A stretch of DNA of 64,000 bases from Cytophagaceae bacterium (GCA_027488815.1 JAIYAX010000011.1:57161-121160); one strand, 5' to 3'; positions 28,011 through 37,498 are shown, counted from the stretch's first letter. A program made the numbers and translations. Notes: generated by a model not told the origin, from the letters alone.

Positions 28011-28932
28011 TATATCCGAAGTCAGTTTTGACAAAAAAGCGGTAGTGACCATTGGTACCTTTGATGGGGTGCATATCGGGCATCAGAAAATCATTACCCA
28101 CCTGGTCGAAGAGGCCCGTTTGGAGGGATTTAATGCGATCGTTATGACGTTTTGGCCCCACCCCAGGCAAGTGCTTCGTCCCTATGACCCACCGGTTCAG
28201 CTGTTGTTCAGCCTTGAAGAAAAAATAGAAGCCCTAGCAGCTCTTGGTATCCATCACTTAATAATTGTACCGTTTACGTTGGCATTTGCCTCCACCTCAG
28301 CCAGTTTTTTTGTAGAAACTGTCCTGGTAAATACCTTAAAATGTGCCCGCCTGGTGATCGGTTATGACCATCATTTTGGAAAAAACCGAGAAGGGAATAT
28401 CCAGTTTTTATACCAGATCGCCCCGGCCATGGGCTTTAAAGTCAACGAAATACCGCCACAGGATATAGATGATATCGCTGTGAGCTCTACAAAAATCAGA
28501 CAGGCACTTCTGGGTGGCCAGATCAGGCTGGCAAACAGTTTTATCGGAAGGCCCTATGTGCTTGATGCCAAAGTGGTCAAAGGCCATCAAATCGGGAGAA
28601 CCATCGCTTTCCCGACTGCAAATTTAGAACTCACAGAACCACTAAAACTCATCCCTGCAAAAGGTGTTTATGCAGTTGAGGTTGCTATCGGATCAGCAAG
28701 GCACAAAGGCATGATGAATATTGGACTGAGACCAACCGTAGGAGGAGAAGAATTGCAACTGGAAGTCCATCTGTTCGACTTTAATCATGATATTTACGGA
28801 GAAGTCTTACGGGTTTTTGTACACGAGCGGATCAGGGATGAGCAGAAATTTTCTGACCTGAATGCACTTAAAAACCAGTTGATTCAGGATCAAAAAAACA
28901 TTATTTCCTATTTTGAATCAGGCAAACCATGA
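27994..28932 (+). CDS. ribF: Bifunctional riboflavin kinase / FAD synthetase RibF
   Basis: A 312-residue enzyme that phosphorylates riboflavin to FMN and adenylates it to FAD. The N-terminal nucleotidyltransferase half shows TFDGVHIGHQKII and VIGYDHHFGKNREG. The C-terminal kinase half shows GRPYVLDAKVVKGHQIGRTIAFPTANLE, including the PTAN nucleotide motif. The start is the ATG at 27994 inside the truB tail. The track's 27952 is too early. Its stop overlaps the CoA-transferase start (ATGA). Confidence 0.95.
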   Translation: MQVYRDISEVSFDKKAVVTIGTFDGVHIGHQKIITHLVEEARLEGFNAIVMTFWPHPRQVLRPYDPPVQLLFSLEEKIEALAALGIHHLIIVPFTLAFASTSASFFVETVLVNTLKCARLVIGYDHHFGKNREGNIQFLYQIAPAMGFKVNEIPPQDIDDIAVSSTKIRQALLGGQIRLANSFIGRPYVLDAKVVKGHQIGRTIAFPTANLELTEPLKLIPAKGVYAVEVAIGSARHKGMMNIGLRPTVGGEELQLEVHLFDFNHDIYGEVLRVFVHERIRDEQKFSDLNALKNQLIQDQKNIISYFESGKP

Positions 28933-29630
28933 GTAATAAAGTATATCAAACAGCAGATGATGCACTTTTCGATATCCGTGACGGTGCAGTCATTATGCTT
29001 GGCGGATTTGGACTTTGCGGCATCCCCGAGAACGCCATTTCAGCCTTGTTGAAAAAAGGCACCAAAAACCTGACCTGCATCTCAAACAATGCCGGGGTCG
29101 ATGATTTCGGAATAGGCTTACTTCTAAAAACCAGACAAGTCAAAAAAATGATCTCCTCCTATGTAGGTGAAAACGATGAATTTGAACGTCAATTACTCAG
29201 TGGTGAGTTAGAAGTTGAGTTAATTCCTCAAGGCACGCTTGCCACCCGCTGCTTGGCTTCAGGTTATGGCCTGCCAGCTGTATTTCTTCCTGCCGGTGTA
29301 GGCACCGAGGTGGCCGATGGGAAAGAGACCCGTGTGTTTGGCGACAAAACCTATTTGCTCGAGTATGCCTTTGATGCTGACTATGCCCTCGTAAAGGCTT
29401 GGAAAGGGGACAAATATGGGAATCTTATCTTTAGGGGTACTGCCCGTAACTTTAACCCAATGATGGCAATGGCTGGGAAAATCACCATTGCAGAAGTTGA
29501 GCATTTGGTCGAACCCGGAGAGCTCGACCCAAATGAGATCCACACTCCCGGTATCTATGTTCACCGTATTTTCCAGGGTAATGGCTATGAAAAAAGGATC
29601 GAGCAGAGGACAGTAAGACCCAGAACCTAA
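28929..29630 (+). CDS. 3-oxoacid CoA-transferase subunit A
   Basis: A 233-residue subunit with the CoA-binding GGFGLCGIPENAI motif near residue 24 and VFLPAGVGTEVADGKE. With subunit B it exchanges CoA between succinyl-CoA and acetoacetate or a related 3-oxoacid. It begins by a four-base overlap with ribF, an odd functional neighbour that suggests shared transcription only. Subunit B follows after 50 bases. Confidence 0.92.
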   Translation: MSNKVYQTADDALFDIRDGAVIMLGGFGLCGIPENAISALLKKGTKNLTCISNNAGVDDFGIGLLLKTRQVKKMISSYVGENDEFERQLLSGELEVELIPQGTLATRCLASGYGLPAVFLPAGVGTEVADGKETRVFGDKTYLLEYAFDADYALVKAWKGDKYGNLIFRGTARNFNPMMAMAGKITIAEVEHLVEPGELDPNEIHTPGIYVHRIFQGNGYEKRIEQRTVRPRT

Positions 29631-29680
29631 GGCTCCGTCAGAAATCAACTTTCATTTGAACCCATCATATACCGCAGCTC

Positions 29681-30343
29681 ATGCTTGATAAATTTGGAAT
29701 AGCAAAAAGAATAGCACAGGAACTCAAGGACGGCTATTATGTCAATTTGGGGATCGGAATCCCTACGCTGGTAGCCAATTATATTCCTAAAAACATATAT
29801 GTCACTCTGCAGTCTGAAAACGGTCTGTTGGGAATGGGGCCTTTTCCTTTTGAAGGAGATGAAGACGCAGATATCATTAACGCCGGAAAGCAAACGGTTA
29901 CCACACTTCCGGGCTCCAGTTTCTTCGACTCAGCCATGAGTTTTGGGATGATCAGAGCAGGCAAAGTGGATCTCACCGTGTTGGGTGCAATGGAAGTAGC
30001 CGAAAACGGAGACATTGCAAACTGGAAAATTCCGGGTAAAATGGTGAAAGGCATGGGCGGAGCAATGGATCTGGTAGCAGCGGCCAAGAATATCATTGTG
30101 GCCATGCAACATACCAATAAGGCCGGAGAGTCGAAATTATTGCCTGCCTGTACCCTACCCATTACCGGTTTGCGCTGTGTGAAAAAGATCGTTACGGAGC
30201 TGGCCGTCATCGAAGTGTTACCGAACGGTGGAGGTTTTAAACTGCTGGAAAGGGCACCTGGAGTGAGTGTGGAGCATATCAGGAAGGCAACGGCAGGAAA
30301 GCTAACAGTACCGGATGATGTGCCAGAAATGCTGATCCATTGA
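29681..30343 (+). CDS. 3-oxoacid CoA-transferase subunit B
   Basis: A 220-residue subunit with the catalytic glutamate motif SENGLLGMGPFP and the GGAMDLVAAAKNIIVAMQH block characteristic of the family. The glutamate forms a thioester intermediate with CoA. The complex probably works in ketone-body or branched-chain acid use. The next gene starts in its stop codon through a TTGA overlap. Confidence 0.93.
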   Translation: MLDKFGIAKRIAQELKDGYYVNLGIGIPTLVANYIPKNIYVTLQSENGLLGMGPFPFEGDEDADIINAGKQTVTTLPGSSFFDSAMSFGMIRAGKVDLTVLGAMEVAENGDIANWKIPGKMVKGMGGAMDLVAAAKNIIVAMQHTNKAGESKLLPACTLPITGLRCVKKIVTELAVIEVLPNGGGFKLLERAPGVSVEHIRKATAGKLTVPDDVPEMLIH

Positions 30344-31857
30344 GGCAAGAGGAAGCAAAATTCCCTATAAAAAGCTGCCTGTTGCTGGCAGGTGTTCTTC
30401 TTTCAGTACTACTTTTTGCCCAAGGCTATGTCTTTGGGTATGGCGACCTGGAAGAAATGAACTCGATCGCCATGAACATGGCCGACCCGACACTTTTCAG
30501 CAAAGACCTTTTCGTGCAGGATGCCTTGTTGATGGGCATTAATCATCGTAGTTTCTGTGCCTTCCTGATATCATTTTTGGGCTTAAGCCTGATTCCCTGG
30601 CTAGCATTTCTATGGTTTTTATTCAGCGCAGTATTGCTGTTGACAGGCTTGATCAAACTGGTCTCCACCACCACCCAAAAGCCGGTGATCATTTTTTTAG
30701 CCCTACTGGCTACCTGCCTCATCACCTATGACCTCAATCTTGGCGGGCACGATTTGTACTCCAATGGCTTCGGTGGCGCTTTACTGGCTGAAGGTCTGCT
30801 TGCCTGGGCCTGGTACTTTCTCATAAGGCAGCAGTACATACAAATGAGCCTTCTGAGCGTGGCGGCCACACTTGCTCATCCTCTTGAGGGAGTACAGTTT
30901 TTTGCCATTAGCTCCGCTTTGTTGTTGTGGTTGAGTTTTTCAAAAGATCGACTTCCCAAGGCCTGGTGGCTTTCCCTTCCTATTTATGTTTTTACCGCAG
31001 GTATTTATGTCCTATTCACCCATTTGGCTGTATCGGAGGGTCAGGAGGATGTGCAAGCCCATATCGACATGGCCTATTACTTCAGAAATCCTCATCATTT
31101 TGATATTTTGAGTTTTTCCAAAAAGGGTGCTCTGCTGATGCTCTTATTGATGGCTTTTGGACTGCCTGCACTTTGGAAGCAAAATAAACTGCTGGCAAAA
31201 GCCTGTATCATCGTGGTATTGGGGATGCTGGTTTACACTATCGGAACATTAGGTTTCAGGTTACATTTGGTCTTTAACACAGAGTGGTTCAGAACCAATA
31301 TATGGCTTAAACTCTTTCTGATCATGGCCTTAGTCAAAAGACTTGAACCTTTTATTCCTGAAAAATGGAGCCGTTTAAAGCAATCTCATGCGATTCCCTT
31401 TTTGGCCTTGTTTTTAATTTCACTTTTTTATCCTGTGGCAGAAGACAGGCAATTCCCCTGGTTAGGAACGCAGAGGAAGTCACAGGAAATAGCTTTGGAA
31501 GCAAAAAATGTACTTCCTATTGACGCATTGGTGCTTTTCCCATTAAGTGTTAACGATTTTCGTTGCTTCAGCGAACGATCCGGTTACGTAGGTATGAAGG
31601 CAATGCCTGTGCGAAAGGAAGGTATGAGAATGTGGTACAAGCGGGTGAACATGGCCTTTGAGCAGCATTTGGGTACCGGTTTACGGGGTTTTAAAATGGT
31701 GCCTTCAGCTGATCAGTTTCTGAGGCAACTGACTTATAATGAGTTGATGAAACTTAAAAAAGACGGGGTTACGCACTTGCTCACATTTGCTGAGGTAAAT
31801 TATCCGGGCCTGCGTAAATTAGCGGCCAATTCAGCTTATGTGCTCTATGAACTTTAA
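30340..31857 (+). CDS. Polytopic membrane protein, glycosyltransferase-like topology
   Basis: A 505-residue protein with about ten membrane helices through residue ~370 and a ~130-residue C-terminal soluble part. An early charged loop (YGDLEEMNSIAMNMADPTLF) follows helix 1, as in polyprenyl-phosphate-dependent GT-C proteins, but a clear catalytic DD/DE motif is not evident. The start is TTG and overlaps the CoA-transferase stop (TTGA). The first ATG in frame would remove helix 1. It may be DUF6798-like. The function is not known. Confidence 0.65.
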   Translation: MRQEEAKFPIKSCLLLAGVLLSVLLFAQGYVFGYGDLEEMNSIAMNMADPTLFSKDLFVQDALLMGINHRSFCAFLISFLGLSLIPWLAFLWFLFSAVLLLTGLIKLVSTTTQKPVIIFLALLATCLITYDLNLGGHDLYSNGFGGALLAEGLLAWAWYFLIRQQYIQMSLLSVAATLAHPLEGVQFFAISSALLLWLSFSKDRLPKAWWLSLPIYVFTAGIYVLFTHLAVSEGQEDVQAHIDMAYYFRNPHHFDILSFSKKGALLMLLLMAFGLPALWKQNKLLAKACIIVVLGMLVYTIGTLGFRLHLVFNTEWFRTNIWLKLFLIMALVKRLEPFIPEKWSRLKQSHAIPFLALFLISLFYPVAEDRQFPWLGTQRKSQEIALEAKNVLPIDALVLFPLSVNDFRCFSERSGYVGMKAMPVRKEGMRMWYKRVNMAFEQHLGTGLRGFKMVPSADQFLRQLTYNELMKLKKDGVTHLLTFAEVNYPGLRKLAANSAYVLYEL

Positions 31858-32668
31858 ACGATTTCTAGCAGTCAGCCTTCTTCTTTCTGTTGGCCTGCTT
31901 TTTTCTAGCGGATGTGACCGTGATAAGGACGGCTCAGTGACGGACATCAACGTCTTTTCAAAAAATGATGACAAACAATTGGGTGCTCAGGTTGCTGCTG
32001 AAATAGACGCAAATCCAAGCCAGTATCCCCAATTAGACTCTGCCAACAATGTGGCTGCCTACCAGTACATCTATAGCATGAGGGATCAAATACTGAACAG
32101 CACCGATTTGCAATTCAAAAACGACTTTATCTGGCGCATACGAATCATTCGTGACGACAATACACTCAATGCCTTCTGCACTCCCGGAGGCTACATTTAT
32201 GTTTACACCGGACTGATCAAGTACCTTGACAGTGCTTCAAACCTGGCCGGAGTACTGGCCCATGAGATAGCTCACGCAGATAAAAGACATTCGACCGATG
32301 CCCTTACCCGCCAATATGGCATTAGCGTACTTCTCCAGATTGTTCTTGGAAACAACCAGGGCACTCTAACTCAAATCGCCAATAACTTGCTTAGTCTAGC
32401 CTACAGCAGAAATGCGGAGACCCAGGCAGATGAATTTTCCGTACGTTACCTCTGCAGCAGTAGCTTCAATGCTGATGGGGCTGCGGGCTTTTTCCAAAAA
32501 CTGATTGATTCAGGGAACAACTGTGCGACTGCCTTTTTTAGCACACACCCATGCCCAGATAATCGTGTGGCAAACATTAGAAATCAGAGGCTTACCCGAA
32601 ACTGCGGCACCAAACAAGAGCCTTTGCAGCCGCTGAGTTATGCCGGGTTTAAAGCCCTTCTCCCTTAA
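31847..32668 (+). CDS. M48-family metalloprotease lipoprotein
   Basis: About 273 residues with a lipoprotein signal peptide (LLLSVGLLFSSGC) and the zinc-protease motif LAHEIAHADKRH. The third ligand glutamate sits in AETQADEFSVRYL. The N-terminal domain ahead (SVTDINVFSKNDDKQLG) fits periplasmic BepA/LoiP-like proteases that look after outer-membrane proteins. Two ATGs (31838 and 31847) are possible, the second being nearer the signal peptide. It overlaps the previous gene's stop. Confidence 0.85.
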   Translation: MNFKRFLAVSLLLSVGLLFSSGCDRDKDGSVTDINVFSKNDDKQLGAQVAAEIDANPSQYPQLDSANNVAAYQYIYSMRDQILNSTDLQFKNDFIWRIRIIRDDNTLNAFCTPGGYIYVYTGLIKYLDSASNLAGVLAHEIAHADKRHSTDALTRQYGISVLLQIVLGNNQGTLTQIANNLLSLAYSRNAETQADEFSVRYLCSSSFNADGAAGFFQKLIDSGNNCATAFFSTHPCPDNRVANIRNQRLTRNCGTKQEPLQPLSYAGFKALLP

Positions 32669-32688
32669 AAAGGAAAAGCTGAACTTGC

Positions 32689-32820
32689 CTAGAGGCTAAG
32701 TAAAACGCCTACTTCAAAGGCAATAAAGGCCATCGCAACTAAAATCACGACCAGGCCTTCAACAAGTCTCAAAACCATCGGATTAGAGCTCGTTCTCAAT
32801 TGATACATCATCTTTCTCAT
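32689..32820 (-). CDS. 43-residue putative membrane protein (not in ORF track)
   Basis: A short gene found by reading the gap between the M48 and nuclease genes. It starts at ATG (32818-32820) and encodes MRKMMYQLRTSSNPMVLRL, then a hydrophobic helix VEGLVVILVAMAFIAFEVG, and ends VLLSL. A basic N-terminus and single helix with an inside-positive pattern make it a plausible single-span membrane protein. No homologue is known to me. Its tail-to-tail position with the M48 gene and AT-rich upstream DNA support a real unit. Confidence 0.5.
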   Translation of the reverse strand: MRKMMYQLRTSSNPMVLRLVEGLVVILVAMAFIAFEVGVLLSL

Positions 32821-32955
32821 ACAACGGTTGTTTTAAGTTTAAAACTTACATTGAACCAATTGGAACCGAATTTTGCAAAAGCCTTGCCAAATTCAAAGAA
32901 ATGATTTTCCACATTCAACAGAATGTGAAAAGAGCGATCAATCTTTTAAAAAAAT

Positions 32956-33975
32956 CTAAAAACTTACATGTAAAAAGACCGGAAAATGGTCGCTGTAACC
33001 GCCTTGATACCTTCGTCCTGCATAGGTTCTGTAGGGCCGACCAACTGATTTTTCTTGCTTGTCTTGCAAAAAATGAGGCCTAAATACTTGAAATTTAAGC
33101 ACTTTCATCCTGCTTGAAGCGGCTTTTTGAGGCTGGTAATACAGAATTTGGTCAAACATATTCCATTTGCCACGGTACTCCAGGGAGCCTATGGAGTCGG
33201 GAATCCATACAGCAACTGAAGGGTTCTGCCATTTGGCCGTGATGGCCTGATTTAGATTTAGCAAGCTGCTGTCTACCGGATCATCGTTAAAATCTCCCAT
33301 CAGAAAAAAGCTGGCTTCGGGCTGCTGAGCACGAATGGATTGAACCGCATCTTTCAACTGATTGGAGGCAACCATCCGCTTCGGAACGGTCTTTTCCTCC
33401 CCTCCTACCCGTGATGGCCAATGATTGACAAAAAAGTAAACTTTGGACTTGCTTTTCCACTGCCCACCCACCATCAAAATATCTCTGGAACCTTTTTCAT
33501 TTTCCTCGTCACCTGTATTGACTGGAAACAATTTGGTTTCTGAGGGTTTGAAAACAGCTGCCTTATAAATGAGAGCCACATCAATACCTCTTGGGTCAGG
33601 TGAGTCAAAATGGATGATTTCATAGCCTTTGGTACTTAAAGCCGGGCTGAGCAACAGGTCCTGGAGCACTTTCCTATTTTCGACTTCACATACGCCCAAT
33701 ACCTCTGGTCCATCAGCATCCCCCAATTGCTGTATGACTTCTGAAAGGTTGGCTAGTTTTTGCTTATAGCGATCCGGAGTCCACTTTTTTTCAGAGTCAG
33801 GTAAAAACTCATTGTCGTTTGAATGGGGATCGTCATCGGTATCAAATAAATTTTCAAGATTGTAAAAAGCAATCGTATGAACTTTTGCTTTTTTGCCTTG
33901 CTGAGCAACCAAAGGAAAGAAGTTGATCAACACGATCAAGGATGAGGCAGCAAATCGAATGAACACTTTTTCCAT
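32956..33975 (-). CDS. Secreted endonuclease/exonuclease/phosphatase-fold protein
   Basis: About 339 residues from the ATG at 33975. The track's start at 34047 is a shadow extension. An N-terminal signal peptide (RFAASSLIVLINFFPLVAQ) leads to the EEP fold: AFYNLENLFDTDDDP, GVCEVENRKVL (metal glutamate), FFVNHWPSR, FFLMGDFNDDPVD and the C-terminal SDHFPVFLHV. This family hydrolyses phosphodiesters (DNase I-like). It should work in the periplasm or outside. It is divergent from gldC. Confidence 0.85.
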   Translation of the reverse strand: MEKVFIRFAASSLIVLINFFPLVAQQGKKAKVHTIAFYNLENLFDTDDDPHSNDNEFLPDSEKKWTPDRYKQKLANLSEVIQQLGDADGPEVLGVCEVENRKVLQDLLLSPALSTKGYEIIHFDSPDPRGIDVALIYKAAVFKPSETKLFPVNTGDEENEKGSRDILMVGGQWKSKSKVYFFVNHWPSRVGGEEKTVPKRMVASNQLKDAVQSIRAQQPEASFFLMGDFNDDPVDSSLLNLNQAITAKWQNPSVAVWIPDSIGSLEYRGKWNMFDQILYYQPQKAASSRMKVLKFQVFRPHFLQDKQEKSVGRPYRTYAGRRYQGGYSDHFPVFLHVSF

Positions 33976-34047
33976 GTGAGCAATTTGACCAGGATTTTCA
34001 AAAGCGAAAAACAAAACTGAATTTGCGCCTTCATTTATTTTCCACAA

Positions 34048-34389
34048 ATGAAAAAATCAGAAATCACCTTTAGCATTACGCTTGATCATAACAATATTCC
34101 GGAAACGCTTAGCTGGCAAGCAACCGATAGCCCTGAAGGTGCAGCACCTCAACAGGTAAGAACAGTAGCCATTTCCATTTGGGATCACTTAAGCCAGGGC
34201 ACCATGAAAATTGACCTTTGGACAAAAGAAATGGAAGTGCCTGACATGAAGCGCTTTGTGATTGATAGTATAGGTGGGCTCGGAGAATCTCTTAAAACTG
34301 CTACTGGTGATCAGTTGATGCATCAGCAAATCATGGCACTATGTGACAGTCTGATGGATCATGTAAAAAAAGAAGGGAAGTCTGCTTAA
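34048..34389 (+). CDS. gldC: Gliding motility protein GldC
   Basis: A 113-residue protein that reads throughout as GldC: KKSEITFSITLDHNNIPETL, then LSWQATDS, TVAISIWDHLSQGTMKIDLW and KEMEVPDMKRF. GldC is cytoplasmic and is part of the set linked to gliding and type IX secretion in Flavobacterium johnsoniae, where its loss weakens motility. In that organism gldC lies with gldB. Here it is alone, between the nuclease gene and convergent lpxB (four-base overlap). Confidence 0.9.
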   Translation: MKKSEITFSITLDHNNIPETLSWQATDSPEGAAPQQVRTVAISIWDHLSQGTMKIDLWTKEMEVPDMKRFVIDSIGGLGESLKTATGDQLMHQQIMALCDSLMDHVKKEGKSA

Positions 34390-35513
34390 GCTCTTTTTTT
34401 GCCGGACTTAAGGTAGCCCAGCATCAGTTCAGCTGTAATTTTAGAAGCACCCGATTTTCCCATTTTAACTGCAAGTGTATCATAATCAAGCAATTGCTTT
34501 TTCCTAGTTAAACTTTCGGGTTGGATTTTACTCAATTCTTCAATCACTCTTTTGAGGTGGTATTCCTTCTGGATCAACTCTGTCACCACTGCGCCTTCAG
34601 CAATAAGATTGACCAGTGAGATATACTTTACTTTGATGAGCATCTTAGCTAAAAAATAAGAAATCGGACTTGTTTTATATACCACTACCTGAGGTACTTT
34701 AAGCAATGCTGTTTCCAATGTTGCGGTACCACTTGTGACAAGGGCAAGCTTACTTCGGGTAAGCACTTCGTATGCCTGATCATAGACTAGATGAACATTT
34801 TTCAACCCTAAAGCCGGGGCATAAACCTCTGAGGGCACATTACTCACCCCGGCGATGATCAGATGATATCCGGAAAAATGCTGCGCTAGTCCAGGAACCA
34901 TTGAAACCATAGCACTGATCTCCTGATGCCTGCTTCCCGGTAATAAGGCCAGCCAAGGTTTGTCCTCGGGAAGTTGTTGCTTTTGAGGCATTTGAGGGTC
35001 TGAATGAAAGTCAGCAATGGCATCAAGCACGGGATTGCCTATATAGTCTGCCTCCATTCCGAATTTGGCAAAAAAACTCTTTTCAAAAGGTAGAATTACA
35101 AAAAGCCGATCGACAGTTTTTTTTAGCTTGTAAGCCCTGGAGGTATTCCATGCCCAAATCTTTGGAGTGATGTAGTAGTACACCGGTATTCCGGCACCTT
35201 TAAGCTTTGCCGCAAGGCGCATGTTAAATCCGCCGTAATCAATCAGAATGACTACATCAGGCTTCCATTGCCTGATCTTCTCGTTGGTAGCTGAAAGATA
35301 GCCCAGAATTTTAGGCAATTTGAACAAGACCTCGGCAAAACCCATGACAGCCAGACGTTCATAGGGTAGAAAAAGGCGGGCTCCTGCTTCAGTTGATAAC
35401 GCTCCCCCAATGCCTTCAATTTCAGATTCCTGATCCTGCTTTCTGAGTTCTTTGATCAGGTTAGAGGCATGCAGATCCCCTGATCGCTCTCCTGCAACAA
35501 AAAAGTACTTCAT
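34386..35513 (-). CDS. lpxB: Lipid-A-disaccharide synthase LpxB
   Basis: A 375-residue GT-B glycosyltransferase that joins UDP-diacylglucosamine and lipid X to form the lipid A disaccharide at the inner membrane. The N-terminal signature FVAGERSGDLHASNLI and the C-terminal LALVTSGTATLETALLKVPQ are family hallmarks, with YYITPKIWAWNTSRAYKL near residue 117. It follows the TlpA-like gene by six bases on the same strand. Confidence 0.95.
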   Translation of the reverse strand: MKYFFVAGERSGDLHASNLIKELRKQDQESEIEGIGGALSTEAGARLFLPYERLAVMGFAEVLFKLPKILGYLSATNEKIRQWKPDVVILIDYGGFNMRLAAKLKGAGIPVYYYITPKIWAWNTSRAYKLKKTVDRLFVILPFEKSFFAKFGMEADYIGNPVLDAIADFHSDPQMPQKQQLPEDKPWLALLPGSRHQEISAMVSMVPGLAQHFSGYHLIIAGVSNVPSEVYAPALGLKNVHLVYDQAYEVLTRSKLALVTSGTATLETALLKVPQVVVYKTSPISYFLAKMLIKVKYISLVNLIAEGAVVTELIQKEYHLKRVIEELSKIQPESLTRKKQLLDYDTLAVKMGKSGASKITAELMLGYLKSGKKRA

Positions 35514-35519
35514 GGTAGC

Positions 35520-36974
35520 CTATTTGGCACCACTGCTTTTTTCACGCTCCTTGTCCCTCAGGTAAAAATCAATCAGCTCAGAAATTCGGTCGATTTCGAT
35601 CTGTTTGGCGATGATTTTCTTTTTGCTGTCGAGTACGAATACTCTTGGGGTAGCAGGGATATCATAATCTCTTCTGAATTCCGACTCATAGTTGGGATCC
35701 CATCCATTGATCCAGTCCAGATTCTCACTTTGAATAAAGTCCCTCCATTTCTTTTCTTCAGTGGCGATATCTATTGCAATCACTTCGATATCAACACCTT
35801 TGGCTTTCATTTGATCATAAGCCTTTTTCAGTTTGGGAGTCTCCTTTTTGCAATGCCCACAGTCGGGATCATAGAAAAACAACACCACAAACTCTTTGGG
35901 CAGGCTATACAAATTGACCTTGGTTCCTTTGTCTGTTGTCACCTTAAAAGGAGGTGCAGGCTTGTCAAGAAGCGTCTTCCTGAATTTGTTGGCCTGATCT
36001 TTCATTCGGTACAGGTTAGTCTCATCAACCCAGGAAGCAAGGCCTGTCGCATAGTATTTATCAACAATGTGCACATAAACTGCATCCATCCCCATCAGAT
36101 TGGATTTTACATATTCATTGAGGATGTAGACCACCAGATACCTGAATATATCCGTTCCCGGACGGGTTTTAGAGATCAGGTAATCGGTTTCATATATCAC
36201 ACTATCAGGAAGTTGTAAAACCAGATTTTTAAGGTAATACTCTACTTTCTTGTTGAAGATGGGAGTGCGGATCAGTCTGTCATCCCCAAAGTCCATACTG
36301 TCAAAAAAATGGGATTTGAAATAACGGTAATTGAAAGAACTATCAATGCTGCCATCTGCTTTCCTGGGTGGATCTGGCACAATGGGGTCATCCATCATTT
36401 TGAAAATCTTGGAGATCAGTGTACCCTGGTTTTGATCGATCAATTCACGACGGAAAACCTTGAGCGCCGAGTCAATTCCACGCAACTGATTACGGTAATA
36501 AGCCATGGAATCAGGCAGAGATTCAAACTGCTTCAGCTTGTCGGTAATGCGGGCACCATCGGTTTGTATGCTGATGACTTTACCCAAATGCTGGTAAAAG
36601 ACTGTATTTTCAACTGAGTTCTTGATCTTCATGGACTTGATCGGATCTTTTAGATCTGTCTCGATGCTGAAGGTCGGCTCGTTGATGATGACTTCGAAGT
36701 ACGTTTTATCCGGGAAGATCACCAGGTAAATCCCTCCGGTGAGCGGATCCTTGCCCTTGAAAGTAAAGCGGCCTTTGCTGTCCACTCGTGCGCTGTCCTT
36801 GAGGTAAGTGGCTCCTGCGAAGTAATTACCCAGTTTTACGACAGTGTCTTGCAGACCTTTTACATAAAAGTCGTATTTGTAGCCCTGAGCTATACTCGTA
36901 TGGCTCAGCAGAAAGGCAAAAAGCAGTAATACGAATAGCTTTACTCCTTTTGTCTTATCCAAAGTACTCCACAT
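35520..36974 (-). CDS. Periplasmic TlpA-like thioredoxin with DUF4369-like N-terminus
   Basis: About 484 residues. A signal peptide (KLFVLLLFAFLLSHTSIAQ) is followed by a DUF4369-like beta domain (DTVVKLGNYFAGATYLKD), a helical DUF5106-like middle, and a C-terminal thioredoxin fold whose active site is DCGHCKKETPKL (CxxC as CGHC). It probably acts in periplasmic disulfide exchange or cytochrome maturation. The track's start at 36992 is a TTG. The ATG at 36974 is preferred. The upstream QueD-like gene overlaps it by about 20 bases. Confidence 0.85.
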   Translation of the reverse strand: MWSTLDKTKGVKLFVLLLFAFLLSHTSIAQGYKYDFYVKGLQDTVVKLGNYFAGATYLKDSARVDSKGRFTFKGKDPLTGGIYLVIFPDKTYFEVIINEPTFSIETDLKDPIKSMKIKNSVENTVFYQHLGKVISIQTDGARITDKLKQFESLPDSMAYYRNQLRGIDSALKVFRRELIDQNQGTLISKIFKMMDDPIVPDPPRKADGSIDSSFNYRYFKSHFFDSMDFGDDRLIRTPIFNKKVEYYLKNLVLQLPDSVIYETDYLISKTRPGTDIFRYLVVYILNEYVKSNLMGMDAVYVHIVDKYYATGLASWVDETNLYRMKDQANKFRKTLLDKPAPPFKVTTDKGTKVNLYSLPKEFVVLFFYDPDCGHCKKETPKLKKAYDQMKAKGVDIEVIAIDIATEEKKWRDFIQSENLDWINGWDPNYESEFRRDYDIPATPRVFVLDSKKKIIAKQIEIDRISELIDFYLRDKEREKSSGAK

Positions 36975-37371
36975 AATTTTTAGGTGTTTCAACTAATTTA
37001 ATTCGATGCAATTTCGCCCTTGAGTTTTGAGCTGCCAGCTCTTTTTCAAGGATTTTCCAAATCTCCATCACCAGTATCTCACAACTCGCCAGCTTGTCTT
37101 TCATAAAGTCAACATCCAGATTGATGTTTTTATGATCCAGACGATCAACTATGCTGCTTTTAATGAGCTTACCCAATACTTTCAGGTCAATCACAAATCC
37201 AGTGTCCGGATCGGGTGTCCCTTTGACAGTGACGATCAGTTCAAAGTTATGCCCATGCCAGTTCTCATTGGCGCAGGGTCCAAATACTTCTTCGTTCTTC
37301 TCCTTCGACCAGTTTGGGTTGTAAAGCTTATGGGCAGCGTTGAAATGCTCTTTCCGGGTTACGAAAATCAT
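36955..37371 (-). CDS. 6-carboxytetrahydropterin synthase (QueD/PTPS family)
   Basis: About 138 residues from the ATG at 37371. Zinc-binding histidines are in EHFNAAHKL and ENWHGHNFEL, and the catalytic cysteine is in the FGPCANEN segment. In QueD the enzyme makes the precursor of queuosine from dihydroneopterin triphosphate. In PTPS it makes tetrahydropterin. The CxxxxxHGH arrangement fits QueD. No queC or queE is nearby. A promoter-like element (TATATTTG) lies 28 bases upstream. Confidence 0.9.
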   Translation of the reverse strand: MIFVTRKEHFNAAHKLYNPNWSKEKNEEVFGPCANENWHGHNFELIVTVKGTPDPDTGFVIDLKVLGKLIKSSIVDRLDHKNINLDVDFMKDKLASCEILVMEIWKILEKELAAQNSRAKLHRIKLVETPKNYVEYFG

Positions 37372-37398
37372 CCTTGAATATGAGGTGATGTATAACTG

Positions 37399-37406
37399 CA
37401 AATATA
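37399..37406 (-). promoter_or_regulatory. -7 element of the queD-like operon (TATATTTG)
   Basis: On the minus strand the sequence is TATATTTG, an exact match to TAnnTTTG, ending 27 bases before the ATG of the QueD-like gene. It probably drives that gene plus the TlpA-like and lpxB genes. Confidence 0.5.
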
Positions 37407-37469
37407 GGCAGTAAGTTGGGCCAATGGTGATCCATGTGAACAGAACTCATGGATAGCGCAAGCTTTTCC

Positions 37470-37477
37470 TACCTTTG
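37470..37477 (+). promoter_or_regulatory. -7 element before the epimerase operon (TACCTTTG)
   Basis: TACCTTTG matches TAnnTTTG and ends 21 bases before the ATG at 37499. The track's TTG start at 37475 falls within this element, which supports the later ATG. Confidence 0.5.
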
Positions 37478-37498
37478 AGACTTATTCTTTTATCGATC

